A DNA stretch of 64,000 bases from Pseudomonas sp. ACN8 (GTDB taxonomy: Bacteria > Pseudomonadota > Gammaproteobacteria > Pseudomonadales > Pseudomonadaceae). Of this stretch, positions 27,488 through 36,221 are shown piece by piece. The stretch is taken from NCBI RefSeq assembly GCF_002303925.1, contig NZ_MRCS01000007.1, positions 1 through 64,000 of the forward strand. The letters are read 5' to 3'. Each line of letters opens with the position of its first letter. The stretch's first letter is position 1. The notes beneath the pieces were generated by a model. That model made no database searches. It was given only the letters and a program-made list of their open reading frames with translations, and was not told the DNA's origin. The position numbers and the translations under genes are program-made.

Positions 27488-28039
27488 GTTTATGGCCTTC
27501 AGCGCAACCCGCCGGTTTCAGGCAACCGCACTGTACTGCGACCTTGCCCGCCCGCCTGATTCGAGCCTTTGCACCAATAGTTTTCTCTCTAACTCATGGC
27601 ACTTTGGTTTGATTGAACTACCTTCAAACTACAAGAAGTCATAACGGCTCGAGTTTCCACGTTAGCTTCAGTGATCAGATAGCGGACTGGCAAAAGGAGT
27701 TACCTCACCATGATCCTGGCAGGCGTTTTCCGGCTCTGTACCTGCATTGCCGATGACTTTCAGGGGAAATCAGGACAGCGGACAGTGCCGTCCATGGCCG
27801 CGAATATCGCTCTTGCCGGCAGTCCAGGTCACCGGGTCACTGAAAACCGTTTCAGCAAAGGTCGCTCGCTGTTCCGCCAGATCAGCGAATTGAGCCCGCG
27901 CGCACGTAGCACGCAAGGAATAACGCCAAGGCCATGGATGAGTGGTTTGGCGCATTGGGGGGGATAGCCCGATCCCCGTGAAGTGATCCGAGACAACTCA
28001 GTCCGCCCAAAGACGGTCTATCCAGTGAGGATGTACTTA
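27488..28039 (+). other. Intergenic region upstream of rcpA, about 550 bp
   Basis: No gene is convincingly supported. An 85-codon plus-strand frame at 27710-27967 has AGGAG about 10 nt before its ATG but no recognisable family sequence; a 61-codon minus-strand frame (27770-27955) overlaps it. The region probably carries the promoter of rcpA-tadD. Composition is less GC-rich around 27570-27690. I see no repeats or tRNA. Confidence 0.4.
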
Positions 28040-29263
28040 ATGAGCCTTCGTACCGTGCCCGCTTTCAAGCGAATTTTCCATGGCCTGTTCTGGATCGGCC
28101 TCAGCGTGGAAGCGGCTCAGGCCGCGCCGGCCAATTGCCCGCAACTGGACAATTGGCCGACAACGTACGAGGTCGGTCAGGGACTGCAGAATGAACTGCG
28201 CAGCCCCGTTCCGGTAACGCAACTGGCGGTGGGCGACCCGAAAATTGCCGACGTGCAACCCAGCGGCAGCAACGCCTTCATACTCACGGGTATTGCGCCG
28301 GGGACCACCAGCCTGATGGTCTGGACCGCCTGTTCGAAAACGCCGCGCCAAAGCATGGTGTTCGTCAAGGGCAAGGCCACGTCGGCGCTGACCAGCGCGC
28401 CGTCGGTGCCTTCCGACGACCCGCTGCTGCCGAGCCAGGTGCAGACCGATATCCGCTTCGTTGAAGTCAGCCGAACCAAGCTCAAGGAAGCCTCCGCCTC
28501 GATTTTCGGCGTACGGGGCAACTGGCTGTTCGGCTCGCCGAGAACCTTGCCCACCATCGGCGGCATTGTCACGCCGTCGATACCGGTGAGAAACGACAAC
28601 TTCAACCTCACGTTTGCTACCGGCAATACCCTGGTGGCGCTCAACGCGCTGGAAGGTAGCGGATTCGCCTACACCCTGGCGCGGCCAAGCCTGGTAGCGC
28701 TCAGCGGGCAGAGTGCTAGCTTCCTGGCCGGCGGTGAAATACCGATTCCGGTGCCCAGTTCAGGCAGCGATAACGTGTCCATCGAGTACAAGGAATTCGG
28801 TATCCGCCTGACCCTGACGCCGACCATCGTCGGGAAAAACCGTATCGCGCTGAAGGTCGCGCCGGAAGTCAGTGAACTGGACTTCACCAACGCAGTGAGC
28901 ATTGCCGGCACGGTCGTCCCCGCCCTGACCGTGCGCCGTACCGATACCAGCATCTCCCTGGCCGACGGCGAAAGCTTCGTCATCAGCGGCCTGATCAGCT
29001 CCCGCAACAACTCCCAGGTGAACAAGTTTCCGGGGCTGGGCGATATCCCGGTTCTGGGGGCGTTTTTCCGCGACAACACCATCAACCGTGAAGAGCGCGA
29101 ACTGCTGATGATCGTCACCCCGCATCTGGTCCAGCCACTGGCTGCCAATGCGAAACTACCGTCATTGCCTGGCGAACAGCTGCGCAATTACGACCCGAAC
29201 TTCTACCGCATGTTTTTCCTGGAGAATGGAGACTTCGACAGTCGCAGCGGGCTCTCGCAATGA
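28040..29263 (+). CDS. rcpA: Tad pilus outer-membrane secretin RcpA/CpaC
   Basis: A 407-residue secretin-family protein, the outer-membrane pore for Flp pili. It has an N-terminal signal peptide ending near V-E-A-A-Q-A-A-P, an N-terminal CpaC-type domain (V-A-V-G/A-D-P-like strand, then G-I-A-P-G-T-T-S-L-M-V-W), and a secretin C-domain with P-T-I-V-G-K-N-R-I, V-P-A-L-T-V-R-R and F-P-G-L-G-D-I-P-V-L-G-A-F-F. The ATG at 28040 is chosen for spacing from GAGG; an ATG at 28031 is possible. It is the first gene of the plus-strand Tad unit and its stop overlaps an upstream in-frame extension of tadD. Confidence 0.92.
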   Translation: MSLRTVPAFKRIFHGLFWIGLSVEAAQAAPANCPQLDNWPTTYEVGQGLQNELRSPVPVTQLAVGDPKIADVQPSGSNAFILTGIAPGTTSLMVWTACSKTPRQSMVFVKGKATSALTSAPSVPSDDPLLPSQVQTDIRFVEVSRTKLKEASASIFGVRGNWLFGSPRTLPTIGGIVTPSIPVRNDNFNLTFATGNTLVALNALEGSGFAYTLARPSLVALSGQSASFLAGGEIPIPVPSSGSDNVSIEYKEFGIRLTLTPTIVGKNRIALKVAPEVSELDFTNAVSIAGTVVPALTVRRTDTSISLADGESFVISGLISSRNNSQVNKFPGLGDIPVLGAFFRDNTINREERELLMIVTPHLVQPLAANAKLPSLPGEQLRNYDPNFYRMFFLENGDFDSRSGLSQ

Positions 29264-29388
29264 ACCGGAACCGGAGCCTGCACCAAACTTACCTCGCCCT
29301 CACCCGTAACGGTGACTTTGAACGCTTGCCGGACCAGCTGTATTGCCATTGGCCTGGTGTTCAACGTGCTGTCGCCAGAGGACATTCA

Positions 29389-30102
29389 ATGAAAGCATTC
29401 ATTGCAATAGCGGCGACATTAATGCTCGCAGGTTGTGCCAGCAATGGCCTGTCTTCACGACCGGCCAGTTGTGCCAAGCCCGGTTCGGAGCAAGAACTGG
29501 CCCTGAACCTGGCCGACAACATGGCCGACGAAGGCCGTTTGTATGCCAGCCTGGCGAATCTGGAAGGTTTGCCCGATAGCGTGGTCCAGGTTCGTTTGCG
29601 CAAGGCCCGGGTGCTGCGCTTGATGGGGCGTAGCGGCGACGCGCAGCCGTTGTACGAAAGCTTGCTCGGCACCTGTCTGGCGGCTGAAGGGGAACACGGC
29701 CTTGGTCAGTTGGCCGCTGCCAGAAATGATAACGCCAGCGCGGCCACTCACCTTGAGCGTGCGGTGAAAATGGCCCCCACCGACGACAGGATGCGCAATG
29801 ACCTGGGGGTCGTCTACCTCAATCAGCGACGGATCCCTGAAGCACGCTTTGAGTTCATGACCGCCATGGAGCTCAAGCAGGCAAACACACTGGCGGCACT
29901 TAATATGGTGACGTTGCTGATCTATCAGGATAACTGGAAGGCGGCCGCCGAACTGGTGACTCGCGCCGACTTGAGCCCCAAGCAAGTCGTAGAGGCTCAA
30001 AACCGCGCGGAAAAACTCAAGGCCTCCGCCAAAAAAGTGGTGGCTTCCGAGGGGAATCGCAAAACTGAGGTAGCCGATGCCTCTACCAGTGCGAACAAGT
30101 AG
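29389..30102 (+). CDS. tadD: Tad pilus lipoprotein TadD (TPR)
   Basis: A 237-residue lipoprotein: signal peptide with lipobox L-M-L-A-G-C near residue 15, then a helical tetratricopeptide region (repeats around residues 60-200, for example A-T-H-L-E-R-A-V-K-M-A-P). TadD is a pilotin-like partner for assembling the RcpA secretin and associated proteins. The ATG at 29389 follows GAGG by 8 nt; the frame continues upstream to 29260 without a signal sequence. A 125-nt gap separates it from rcpA. Confidence 0.88.
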   Translation: MKAFIAIAATLMLAGCASNGLSSRPASCAKPGSEQELALNLADNMADEGRLYASLANLEGLPDSVVQVRLRKARVLRLMGRSGDAQPLYESLLGTCLAAEGEHGLGQLAAARNDNASAATHLERAVKMAPTDDRMRNDLGVVYLNQRRIPEARFEFMTAMELKQANTLAALNMVTLLIYQDNWKAAAELVTRADLSPKQVVEAQNRAEKLKASAKKVVASEGNRKTEVADASTSANK

Positions 30103-30120
30103 AACGTACGAGGAATCGAG

Positions 30121-30390
30121 ATGAATACCAAACGGCTGTTGATCGTGTGCACGGCTTGCCTGTCCACCACTGCCTGGGCCATTGAGCCGGGCCCCTCTTC
30201 GCCGTACCAACAAGGTACCGAACAGTGGCTGCAACTGCAGATTCGCGGTGTGGTTGCCTCTCCTCACCTGCAAACCGCTTCGGCCACCGAGCGTGATCTG
30301 GCCATGCAACGCTGGCTCAATAGCTTCAACTTCCCGATTCCGGAATTTTATGACCAGGATGCAGCGGGACAAATGACCATCGGCAACTGA
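30121..30390 (+). CDS. DUF3613 family protein of the Tad locus
   Basis: An 89-residue protein with a signal peptide (M-N-T-K-R-L-L-I-V-C-T-A-C-L-S with A-W-A before the cut) and a short mature part containing Q-W-L-Q-L-Q and R-W-L-N-S-F. It resembles DUF3613 proteins, which I know as small companions of Tad genes in pseudomonads; the role is unknown, presumably periplasmic. It starts 18 nt after tadD, with GAGGAATCGAG upstream of the ATG, and ends the plus-strand unit facing tadC. Confidence 0.75.
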   Translation: MNTKRLLIVCTACLSTTAWAIEPGPSSPYQQGTEQWLQLQIRGVVASPHLQTASATERDLAMQRWLNSFNFPIPEFYDQDAAGQMTIGN

Positions 30391-30568
30391 GGCCTGTCGA
30401 TGGGTGATCAACCTCTGGCGTTGTCCAGAGTGGCCTGGCTGAAAAGCCGGGCTTGATGTCGTGTGCAGGAAAGCAGTGGTATCTATACAGTATCCAATCC
30501 TGACCGGATTACCCCAGCGCAGATGTGTAGATCCTTGGCAGGAAAGTGCAGGTCAGACTCGAGTGGCA

Positions 30569-30590
30569 AGGCTGTCGCACTCGACAGCCT
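30569..30590. terminator. Possible hairpin between the two convergent Tad units
   Basis: AGGCTGTCG (30569-30577), loop CACT, CGACAGCCT (30582-30590): a perfect 9-bp stem. There is no long T-run on either side, so termination is only a possibility; it lies 15 nt beyond the tadC stop. Confidence 0.35.
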
Positions 30591-30604
30591 CAAGCCGTTT
30601 GAGC

Positions 30605-31567
30605 TCACCTGAATGCTCTCAACACCCCGATCAGGGCTGGGCCGATGGCTACCAGAAAAAAGCTCGGCCACAGGCAGAAAATTAGCGGAAATATCAGTTT
30701 GGTACCGATTTTCGCCCCTGCCTCTTCGGCGGCCTGGGTGCGCCGGTCACGGAATTCATCGGCATAGATACGCAGGGTGTCGGCCACGCTGGTACCAAAG
30801 CGAATACTCTGCGCCAACAGGCTGACCAACCCTTGTACGTCATCCAGACCGGTGCGTTTAGCCAATTGCTTGAGGGCCTCGGTACTGCTAATACCCGCGC
30901 GGATTTGCGCATTGACCAAGGCCAGTTCTTCGGCCAGTTCGACCTGACTGACCGACATTTCCTCAGCCACCCGTTCGATGGTCGTGGGCAAGGCCAGGCC
31001 CGACTCCACGCACACCACCATCAGATCCAGCGCATCCGGAAACGCGGCACGCAGCCGGCCTTGTCGCAATTCTTTGCGTTTGGCGACATACAATGCTGGC
31101 ACCAACCATCCGATAGCGGCCACCATGGCCACCAACAGCAACCCCATGTTCAGGGACACCTTGGGAATCATCGGCAACAGCAGCAACGCAATACCAATCA
31201 ATAACAGCGGCAACATCAAGCGTACCGCCCAGTACATCTGCACCGCCGACGAGGAGCGGTATCCTGCATGCGTCAACAGGATCTGGGTGACGGAGGTCTG
31301 AGCCGACTCAGCCGAGGCAAAACGCTGGCCGACCCGCTCCAGCAACAGTTGCAGGTTACCCGGAACTTCCTGTCCGGTCGTGTTGCCTAAATGACCACGC
31401 TTGATCAGCGCCAGACGACGCTGCACCGGGTCCTGAAGCCCCTGCATCAGCAAGATCACGGCGACAACCGCAAGCACCGTACTCAAACCGATCGCGCCAA
31501 GGAACAACAGGCGCGCCATCTCCTCGTTCCCCGTGACCCGACTGAACAACCCGAGCAAAAAGTCCAT
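30605..31567 (-). CDS. tadC: Tad pilus inner-membrane protein TadC
   Basis: A 320-residue GspF-family platform protein with hydrophobic helices near residues 20-42, 122-140, 145-160 and at the C-terminus (L-I-F-P-L-I-F-C-L-W-P-S-F). The cytoplasmic GspF domain contains F-P-D-A-L-D-L-M-V-V-C-V-E-S-G-L-A-L, the Tad-type signature. It works with TadB and the TadA motor to polymerise Flp subunits. It is the last gene of the minus-strand operon, 15 nt downstream of tadB. Confidence 0.93.
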   Translation of the reverse strand: MDFLLGLFSRVTGNEEMARLLFLGAIGLSTVLAVVAVILLMQGLQDPVQRRLALIKRGHLGNTTGQEVPGNLQLLLERVGQRFASAESAQTSVTQILLTHAGYRSSSAVQMYWAVRLMLPLLLIGIALLLLPMIPKVSLNMGLLLVAMVAAIGWLVPALYVAKRKELRQGRLRAAFPDALDLMVVCVESGLALPTTIERVAEEMSVSQVELAEELALVNAQIRAGISSTEALKQLAKRTGLDDVQGLVSLLAQSIRFGTSVADTLRIYADEFRDRRTQAAEEAGAKIGTKLIFPLIFCLWPSFFLVAIGPALIGVLRAFR

Positions 31568-31596
31568 GACCTGTACCTCCCGGTAGCGAACACCGC

Positions 31597-32583
31597 TTAA
31601 ACCTGAATCCGGATGATTTTGTGTATCCAGAAAATCCCGATCAACATGGCGCAGAACGCCCCGATGATCAGCTTGTGACCCGTCGGATCATTGATCAGCA
31701 CAGGCAAGTAACTGGGAGTGGTGAGTATGATCGCGATCGCCAACACGAAGGGAATAGCCACCAGTATCCAGGCCGACATCCTCCCTTCGGCCGACAGGGT
31801 TTTGACCTTGCGCTGGAAGCGAAAACGCCCACGGATCAGGCGACTCAAACGCTCCAGCACCTCGGTCAGATTGCCGCCGGTCTCGCGATGGATGAGGATC
31901 GAAGTCACTAGCATCATCACCGTCATACTCGGCATCCTCTCCAGAAGGCCGAGCATCGCCCGACGCACATCGTTGCCATAGTTGATATCGGAGAAGGTCA
32001 GGCCGAACTCATGAGCCACCGGCCCCTTGTGCTCCTCGGCCACCAGGCGCAGAGTTTCGTTGAATGGATGCCCGGCGCGCAGAGCGCGGCACATGGCATC
32101 CAGCGCATCCGGCAAGCCTTCCTCAAACTCAGCGAAACGCTTGCCACGGTCGCGAGAGATTTTCAACAGCGGTAACCAGAAGACCGCGAAGCCCACTATC
32201 AGCGCCATCCACCAGACTGACCAAACCATCCAGACCAAGATACCCGTCCAGACACCCAGCACCAGCCCAAGGAGCAATACCCGATAAGCCCGGTACTCGT
32301 GCCCGGACTGCTCAATCATCTGCGTCAATGTTTCCATGAAGGGCAGTTGCTCAAGACTGGCCTCCAGTGGCGACAGCCGCGTCAGGTATTTCTGTCGCAA
32401 CACTGTCTGCATGTTGGGCTGATTATTGGCTTTCTCCAATACATGCAAGCGCCCACGGATGCGCTTGCGCATCTTGCCGGCCTCGCCGAATACCGGCACC
32501 GCCACGCCCTGGGACAAAAGGAAGACGGCGATAAACACCATGCCAAGGAACATCAGTATGAATTCACCGGGAACCTGGTTCAT
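31597..32583 (-). CDS. tadB: Tad pilus inner-membrane protein TadB
   Basis: A 328-residue GspF-family platform protein. It has an N-terminal helix ([11 protein letters not shown]), a pair near residues 100-145, and a C-terminal pair. The GspF motif [17 protein letters not shown] and [15 protein letters not shown] are characteristic. The ATG at 32583 overlaps the tadA stop (ATGA), so translation is coupled to the motor gene. It forms the inner-membrane platform with TadC. Confidence 0.94.
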   Translation of the reverse strand: MNQVPGEFILMFLGMVFIAVFLLSQGVAVPVFGEAGKMRKRIRGRLHVLEKANNQPNMQTVLRQKYLTRLSPLEASLEQLPFMETLTQMIEQSGHEYRAYRVLLLGLVLGVWTGILVWMVWSVWWMALIVGFAVFWLPLLKISRDRGKRFAEFEEGLPDALDAMCRALRAGHPFNETLRLVAEEHKGPVAHEFGLTFSDINYGNDVRRAMLGLLERMPSMTVMMLVTSILIHRETGGNLTEVLERLSRLIRGRFRFQRKVKTLSAEGRMSAWILVAIPFVLAIAIILTTPSYLPVLINDPTGHKLIIGAFCAMLIGIFWIHKIIRIQV

Positions 32584-34022
32584 GATTGCCGTGCCTCCAT
32601 CCACTCAGGCCTGAACATCGTCAGCGGCAACTCGATGCCACGCTTGGCAAGCACATCGCGGAAGGCGGGGATCATGCCGCTGGGTCGATAATCACCCAGC
32701 ACTTCGCCGTTTTCGCCCATGCCATGGCGCGAAAAGGAGAAGATTTCAGTCATGGTAATAATCTCGCCTTCCATGCCGTTGATCTCCTGCACGCTGACCA
32801 GACGGCGCTTGCCGTCCTCCTGGCGTTCCAACTGGATCACCACATCGATGGCCGAAGCGATCTGCTGACGCATGGCCTTGATCGGGAAGGTTGCCCCCGT
32901 CATCGACACCATATTCTCGACCCGCCCCAACGCATCGCGCGCGGTGTTGGCGTGGATCGTGGTCAACGAGCCGTCGTGGCCAGTGTTCATCGCCGTCAGC
33001 ATGTCCAGCGCCTCGACGCCGCGCACTTCACCGATCACGATGCGGTCCGGACGCATCCTCAGGCTGTTGCGCACCAACTCCCGCTGGCTCACCTCGCCAC
33101 GCCCCTCGATATTCGAAGGCCGGGTTTCCAGGCGCACCACATGGGGCTGCTGCAGTTGCAGTTCGGCCGAGTCTTCGATGGTGACGATCCGCTCGTTGTG
33201 CGGAATGAAACTGGACAGGACATTGAGCATGGTGGTCTTGCCGCTGCCGGTACCGCCGGAAATCAGCACGTTCAAGCGCCCGCGGACAATTGCCTTGAGC
33301 AGCAGGGCAATGGCCGGGGTCAATGTCCCCACCTGAATCAGGCTGTCGGTATTGAGCAGGTCTACCGCAAAGCGCCGGATCGACATGCTCGGGCCGTCGA
33401 TGGCCAGCGGCGGGATAATCGCGTTGACCCGCGAACCGTCCTTGAGCCGGGCGTCCACCAACGGCGAGGATTCGTCGATACGCCGACCCAGGCTGGAAAC
33501 GATACGGTCGATGATGTTCAGCAAATGCTGATCATCGCGAAAACGCACATCGGTGCGTTGCAGTTTGCCGAAGCGCTCGACATAGACCGAGGCAAAGCCG
33601 TTTACCAGAATGTCGGACACGCTGTGATCGGCCAGCAACGGTTCCAGGGGTCCAAGGCCGAGTACTTCGTCAGTGATTTGTTTGATGATCAACTGACGAC
33701 TGGACGTACTCACCGGCGCCGAATGCTCATCGAGCAGGCGCTGGCAAATATCGCGAATCTGCCGCGCGGCCTCAGCCTGTTCAAGGGAGTCCAGCAGGGA
33801 CAGGTCCATGACCTTGAGCAACTGCTGGTAGATCTTTTCTCGCCACTCGGCTTCCACCGGGGTGACCTGACTTTTGGTTTCGTAAAGAACGTCTGGTATC
33901 GCACGTTCCCACGCCATTATTTCCTCGGCCGGATCCGGCAGGTCGTCACCCGGCTGGTTAGCCTGCGACGAGGCGGGTTTACCGGACTGTTTGCGCAAGC
34001 GATTACGAAAGTCGCTGATCAT
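32580..34022 (-). CDS. tadA: Tad pilus assembly ATPase TadA/CpaF
   Basis: A 480-residue secretion ATPase of the CpaF type that powers Flp pilus assembly (and possibly retraction) as a cytoplasmic hexamer. The N-terminal regulatory region runs to about residue 110. The core has Walker [10 protein letters not shown] at about 256-264, then I-E-D-S-A-E-L (Asp box), [12 protein letters not shown] (Walker B region) and a His box in T-T-I-H-A-N-T. All motor motifs are intact. Only 3 nt separate it from the tadZ stop. Confidence 0.96.
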   Translation of the reverse strand: MISDFRNRLRKQSGKPASSQANQPGDDLPDPAEEIMAWERAIPDVLYETKSQVTPVEAEWREKIYQQLLKVMDLSLLDSLEQAEAARQIRDICQRLLDEHSAPVSTSSRQLIIKQITDEVLGLGPLEPLLADHSVSDILVNGFASVYVERFGKLQRTDVRFRDDQHLLNIIDRIVSSLGRRIDESSPLVDARLKDGSRVNAIIPPLAIDGPSMSIRRFAVDLLNTDSLIQVGTLTPAIALLLKAIVRGRLNVLISGGTGSGKTTMLNVLSSFIPHNERIVTIEDSAELQLQQPHVVRLETRPSNIEGRGEVSQRELVRNSLRMRPDRIVIGEVRGVEALDMLTAMNTGHDGSLTTIHANTARDALGRVENMVSMTGATFPIKAMRQQIASAIDVVIQLERQEDGKRRLVSVQEINGMEGEIITMTEIFSFSRHGMGENGEVLGDYRPSGMIPAFRDVLAKRGIELPLTMFRPEWMEARQS

Positions 34023-34025
34023 GGG

Positions 34026-35246
34026 TCACCCCCCGAAAAAACGGTTGAGGGCGCGTTTGAACACGCCTTTTTTTCCAGCCATCTGATTGCCAAGCAGGTC
34101 ATCGGCCACGTCGCGCAGGGCAACGGTGATCGCCGCCTTCGGTGCATGCAGACCCAACGGCACACCAGTGTTCTGGCTCTGGCTGACCAGGTTGAAATCG
34201 TTGGGTAATTTCGCCAGGTTCGTGCAGCGCAGCGCCTCGCCGATATCCTTGAGGCTGACCGCTGCCGACTTGTCATAGCGGTTGACCACTATCTGCAATT
34301 GATCCCCACGCACGCCCAGATCTTCACGAAGAACCCGCACCAGGGAGCTGGCATCGCGCAGATGGCTGACGCTCTGCTGCACCACCACGTACACCCGATC
34401 CGCCTGCTCCAGCACGGAACCGGTGAGATGGTCGATTTGCCGAGGCAGGTCGATCACGACCCAGTCATAGCTGGCTCGGGCCAACTGCAACAAGGTGTCA
34501 AGTTGCTCGGATTGGGCATCCTGCGGCAGACACAGCTCACCGGCCCGGCCACCCAGCACATGCAAGGTCGGGCTGAAGTGGCTGCAAAAACCCCGTAGCG
34601 CGACGCTGTCCATGCCATCGATCTGATGCAACACCTCCAGGTGGCTGTGGGTTTGCGCTACATCCAGGTAATGCGTCACGCTGCCAAATTGCAGGTCCAT
34701 ATCCAGCAACAGGGCACTGCCACCCTTCATGCTGAGCTGCTGAGCCAGGTTGCAGGCCAGCATGGTGCCGCCGGATCCGCCCTTGGCGCTGATCACGGCG
34801 AGCAATTTACCTTCTGTCCCGCTGCCGTTCCGAACCTCCATGACCAGCCGATTCAAGGCGGCGACCAGTTCCGTCTCGGCGACGGGCTCCGGCAGCACGT
34901 CACGGGCGCCGGCCTGCATCGCCAGGCGCATGCTTTCCTGTTCGCTCAGCAGCCCGCATACCAGCATCGGCGGACGCTCATGGGCCGGGCGCTGCAACAG
35001 TGCCGCCAGCTCTTCACGCCACAGGTGGCTGACGCGCAACAGCAACAGATCGGGCATCCGGTCCAGGCCGTAGAGCGGGTCGACATGCCCATTGCTCACC
35101 AGGCGAGTGCTGACCTCCAGGCTGGGCATGCGTTGGCAGACGCTCTGCAGGTCGCGCAACGACGTGGCATCACGGCTACTGATCAGCAACCTGAGCCCGG
35201 CTTTGCCGGTCGAGGTAGTGTGTGGATTTTCCTTGGTATTCAGCAT
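34026..35246 (-). CDS. tadZ: Tad pilus localization protein TadZ/CpaE (degenerate ATPase site)
   Basis: A 406-residue ParA/MinD-like protein that places the Tad machinery at the pole. An N-terminal receiver-like domain (about residues 15-135) contains L-L-L-L-R-V and L-P-E-P-V. The ATPase-like domain starts at L-L-A-V-I-S-A-K-G-G-S-G-G-T-M near residue 148. The deviant Walker A keeps the first Lys (K-G-G) but has Gly-Gly-Thr where G-K-T/S is expected, so nucleotide hydrolysis may be impaired; degenerate sites are known among TadZ proteins. The start ATG at 35246 overlaps tadE by 7 nt. Confidence 0.9.
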   Translation of the reverse strand: MLNTKENPHTTSTGKAGLRLLISSRDATSLRDLQSVCQRMPSLEVSTRLVSNGHVDPLYGLDRMPDLLLLRVSHLWREELAALLQRPAHERPPMLVCGLLSEQESMRLAMQAGARDVLPEPVAETELVAALNRLVMEVRNGSGTEGKLLAVISAKGGSGGTMLACNLAQQLSMKGGSALLLDMDLQFGSVTHYLDVAQTHSHLEVLHQIDGMDSVALRGFCSHFSPTLHVLGGRAGELCLPQDAQSEQLDTLLQLARASYDWVVIDLPRQIDHLTGSVLEQADRVYVVVQQSVSHLRDASSLVRVLREDLGVRGDQLQIVVNRYDKSAAVSLKDIGEALRCTNLAKLPNDFNLVSQSQNTGVPLGLHAPKAAITVALRDVADDLLGNQMAGKKGVFKRALNRFFGG

Positions 35247-35734
35247 GGCGTGATCTCCCCGGAATCGGAATGACGCCCGAGGCTTTCACGTGGCAACGTT
35301 GCCCTGAATGTAGGCAGCGTAAAGGGCACACCGAACCCGGGAATAAACAGATTGAATACGAAGTTTTGCAAACTTAACCGGACATAGCGGATGGCACGGA
35401 AACCGTTCGCGCTGACAGTGTCAGCGGGATTGGCCACTAGAGCTCCATTTACATCCAGATAGGTCAACGTCAGGTGGGTGGTGGCCAGATCGCCGATCAG
35501 TTGGCTATTTCCTGCATCATCCGCCGCGTTGAAGATCGCCCGCCGCAACACCACCGGATCGCTGATATTGCACACCGCCGCCAGGCGCGTACCACGGCGC
35601 ACGGCTTCATCCAGAGCATTGACCGTAAAGTACAGCCGGCCCATTTCCAACACGCCGAACAACAGTATGAACATCATTAGACCAACGATGGCGAACTCCA
35701 CCGTATAGGTGCCGCGCATGTGTTTTCTGTTCAT
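35240..35734 (-). CDS. tadE: TadE-like pseudopilin
   Basis: A 164-residue minor pseudopilin. A short basic leader ends at Gly (M-R-G), followed by the prepilin-like T-Y-T-V-E-F with Glu at +5 and a hydrophobic helix (V-G-L-M-M-F-I-L-L-F-G-V-L). Such proteins are cleaved by the Tad prepilin peptidase (TadV). The extracytoplasmic part contains two Cys-poor beta-rich stretches. The ATG at 35734 overlaps the stop of the preceding pseudopilin gene (TGATG); the longer frame to 35821 would run into that gene. Assignment as TadE rather than TadF is by position only. Confidence 0.85.
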   Translation of the reverse strand: MNRKHMRGTYTVEFAIVGLMMFILLFGVLEMGRLYFTVNALDEAVRRGTRLAAVCNISDPVVLRRAIFNAADDAGNSQLIGDLATTHLTLTYLDVNGALVANPADTVSANGFRAIRYVRLSLQNFVFNLFIPGFGVPFTLPTFRATLPRESLGRHSDSGEITPC

Positions 35735-36213
35735 CACAGGGCCCTCATGACGGTAGTGGCAACCAACGGAATGCCCAGTGCAATCGAATTGCCAAAAAAA
35801 CCGGGAAGCGATCCGGCGCAATTGCCAGCGCCAATCACCGGGCAGAACGTAAAAATGATGGTGACCCGCACATGGTCGGTGCCCACGGCGGCGACGACCA
35901 CGTTGCCAGTCGTCAACCCTGAAATCACAGCGGTCCCGGTGTTGGCAGGCACGCCATAGACTGCAACGTTTTTCGTCTGGGTCTGCAGCGTATCGCTCAG
36001 AGCGACCTTGCCCAGCGTTGCGTTCCAGGCTTGACTGGCGACAAAACGGTCGGCATCGCGGCTGGCCTGCAGCAGCAGGTTGTACTGATAGAGCATGCGG
36101 CCGAACTCACCGAAGGCCAGCAACAGCAGGAGCAACACCGGCAGGACCAAGGTAAATTCCACGATGGCCAGACCTTGCTGGCGCTGCGGATGTTTAAATC
36201 CGTGAAGTCTCAT
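35734..36213 (-). CDS. tadF: TadF/TadE-like pseudopilin
   Basis: A 159-residue minor pseudopilin. The leader ends in R-Q-Q-G with predicted cleavage before L-A-I-V-E-F, and a long Leu-rich helix (L-P-V-L-L-L-L-L-L-A-F-G-E-F) follows. The mature part contains a Cys pair (T-F-C-P-V-I-G-A-G-N-C) that could form a disulfide. It lies between tadG (8 nt upstream) and tadE (overlap). It carries the TadE-type domain; whether it is orthologous to TadF of other species is inferred from gene order. Confidence 0.82.
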   Translation of the reverse strand: MRLHGFKHPQRQQGLAIVEFTLVLPVLLLLLLAFGEFGRMLYQYNLLLQASRDADRFVASQAWNATLGKVALSDTLQTQTKNVAVYGVPANTGTAVISGLTTGNVVVAAVGTDHVRVTIIFTFCPVIGAGNCAGSLPGFFGNSIALGIPLVATTVMRAL

Positions 36214-36221
36214 GACGCCTC

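Noticed and set aside
27710..27967. An 85-codon gene upstream of rcpA
   Set aside because: It has an acceptable ribosome-binding site but no recognisable sequence, and an overlapping antisense frame is equally open; kept only as a remark on the intergenic region.
32586..34208. A 540-codon plus-strand frame across tadA/tadZ
   Set aside because: It is antisense to intact, motif-complete tadA; no ribosome-binding site and a His/Gln/Arg-rich nonsense product.
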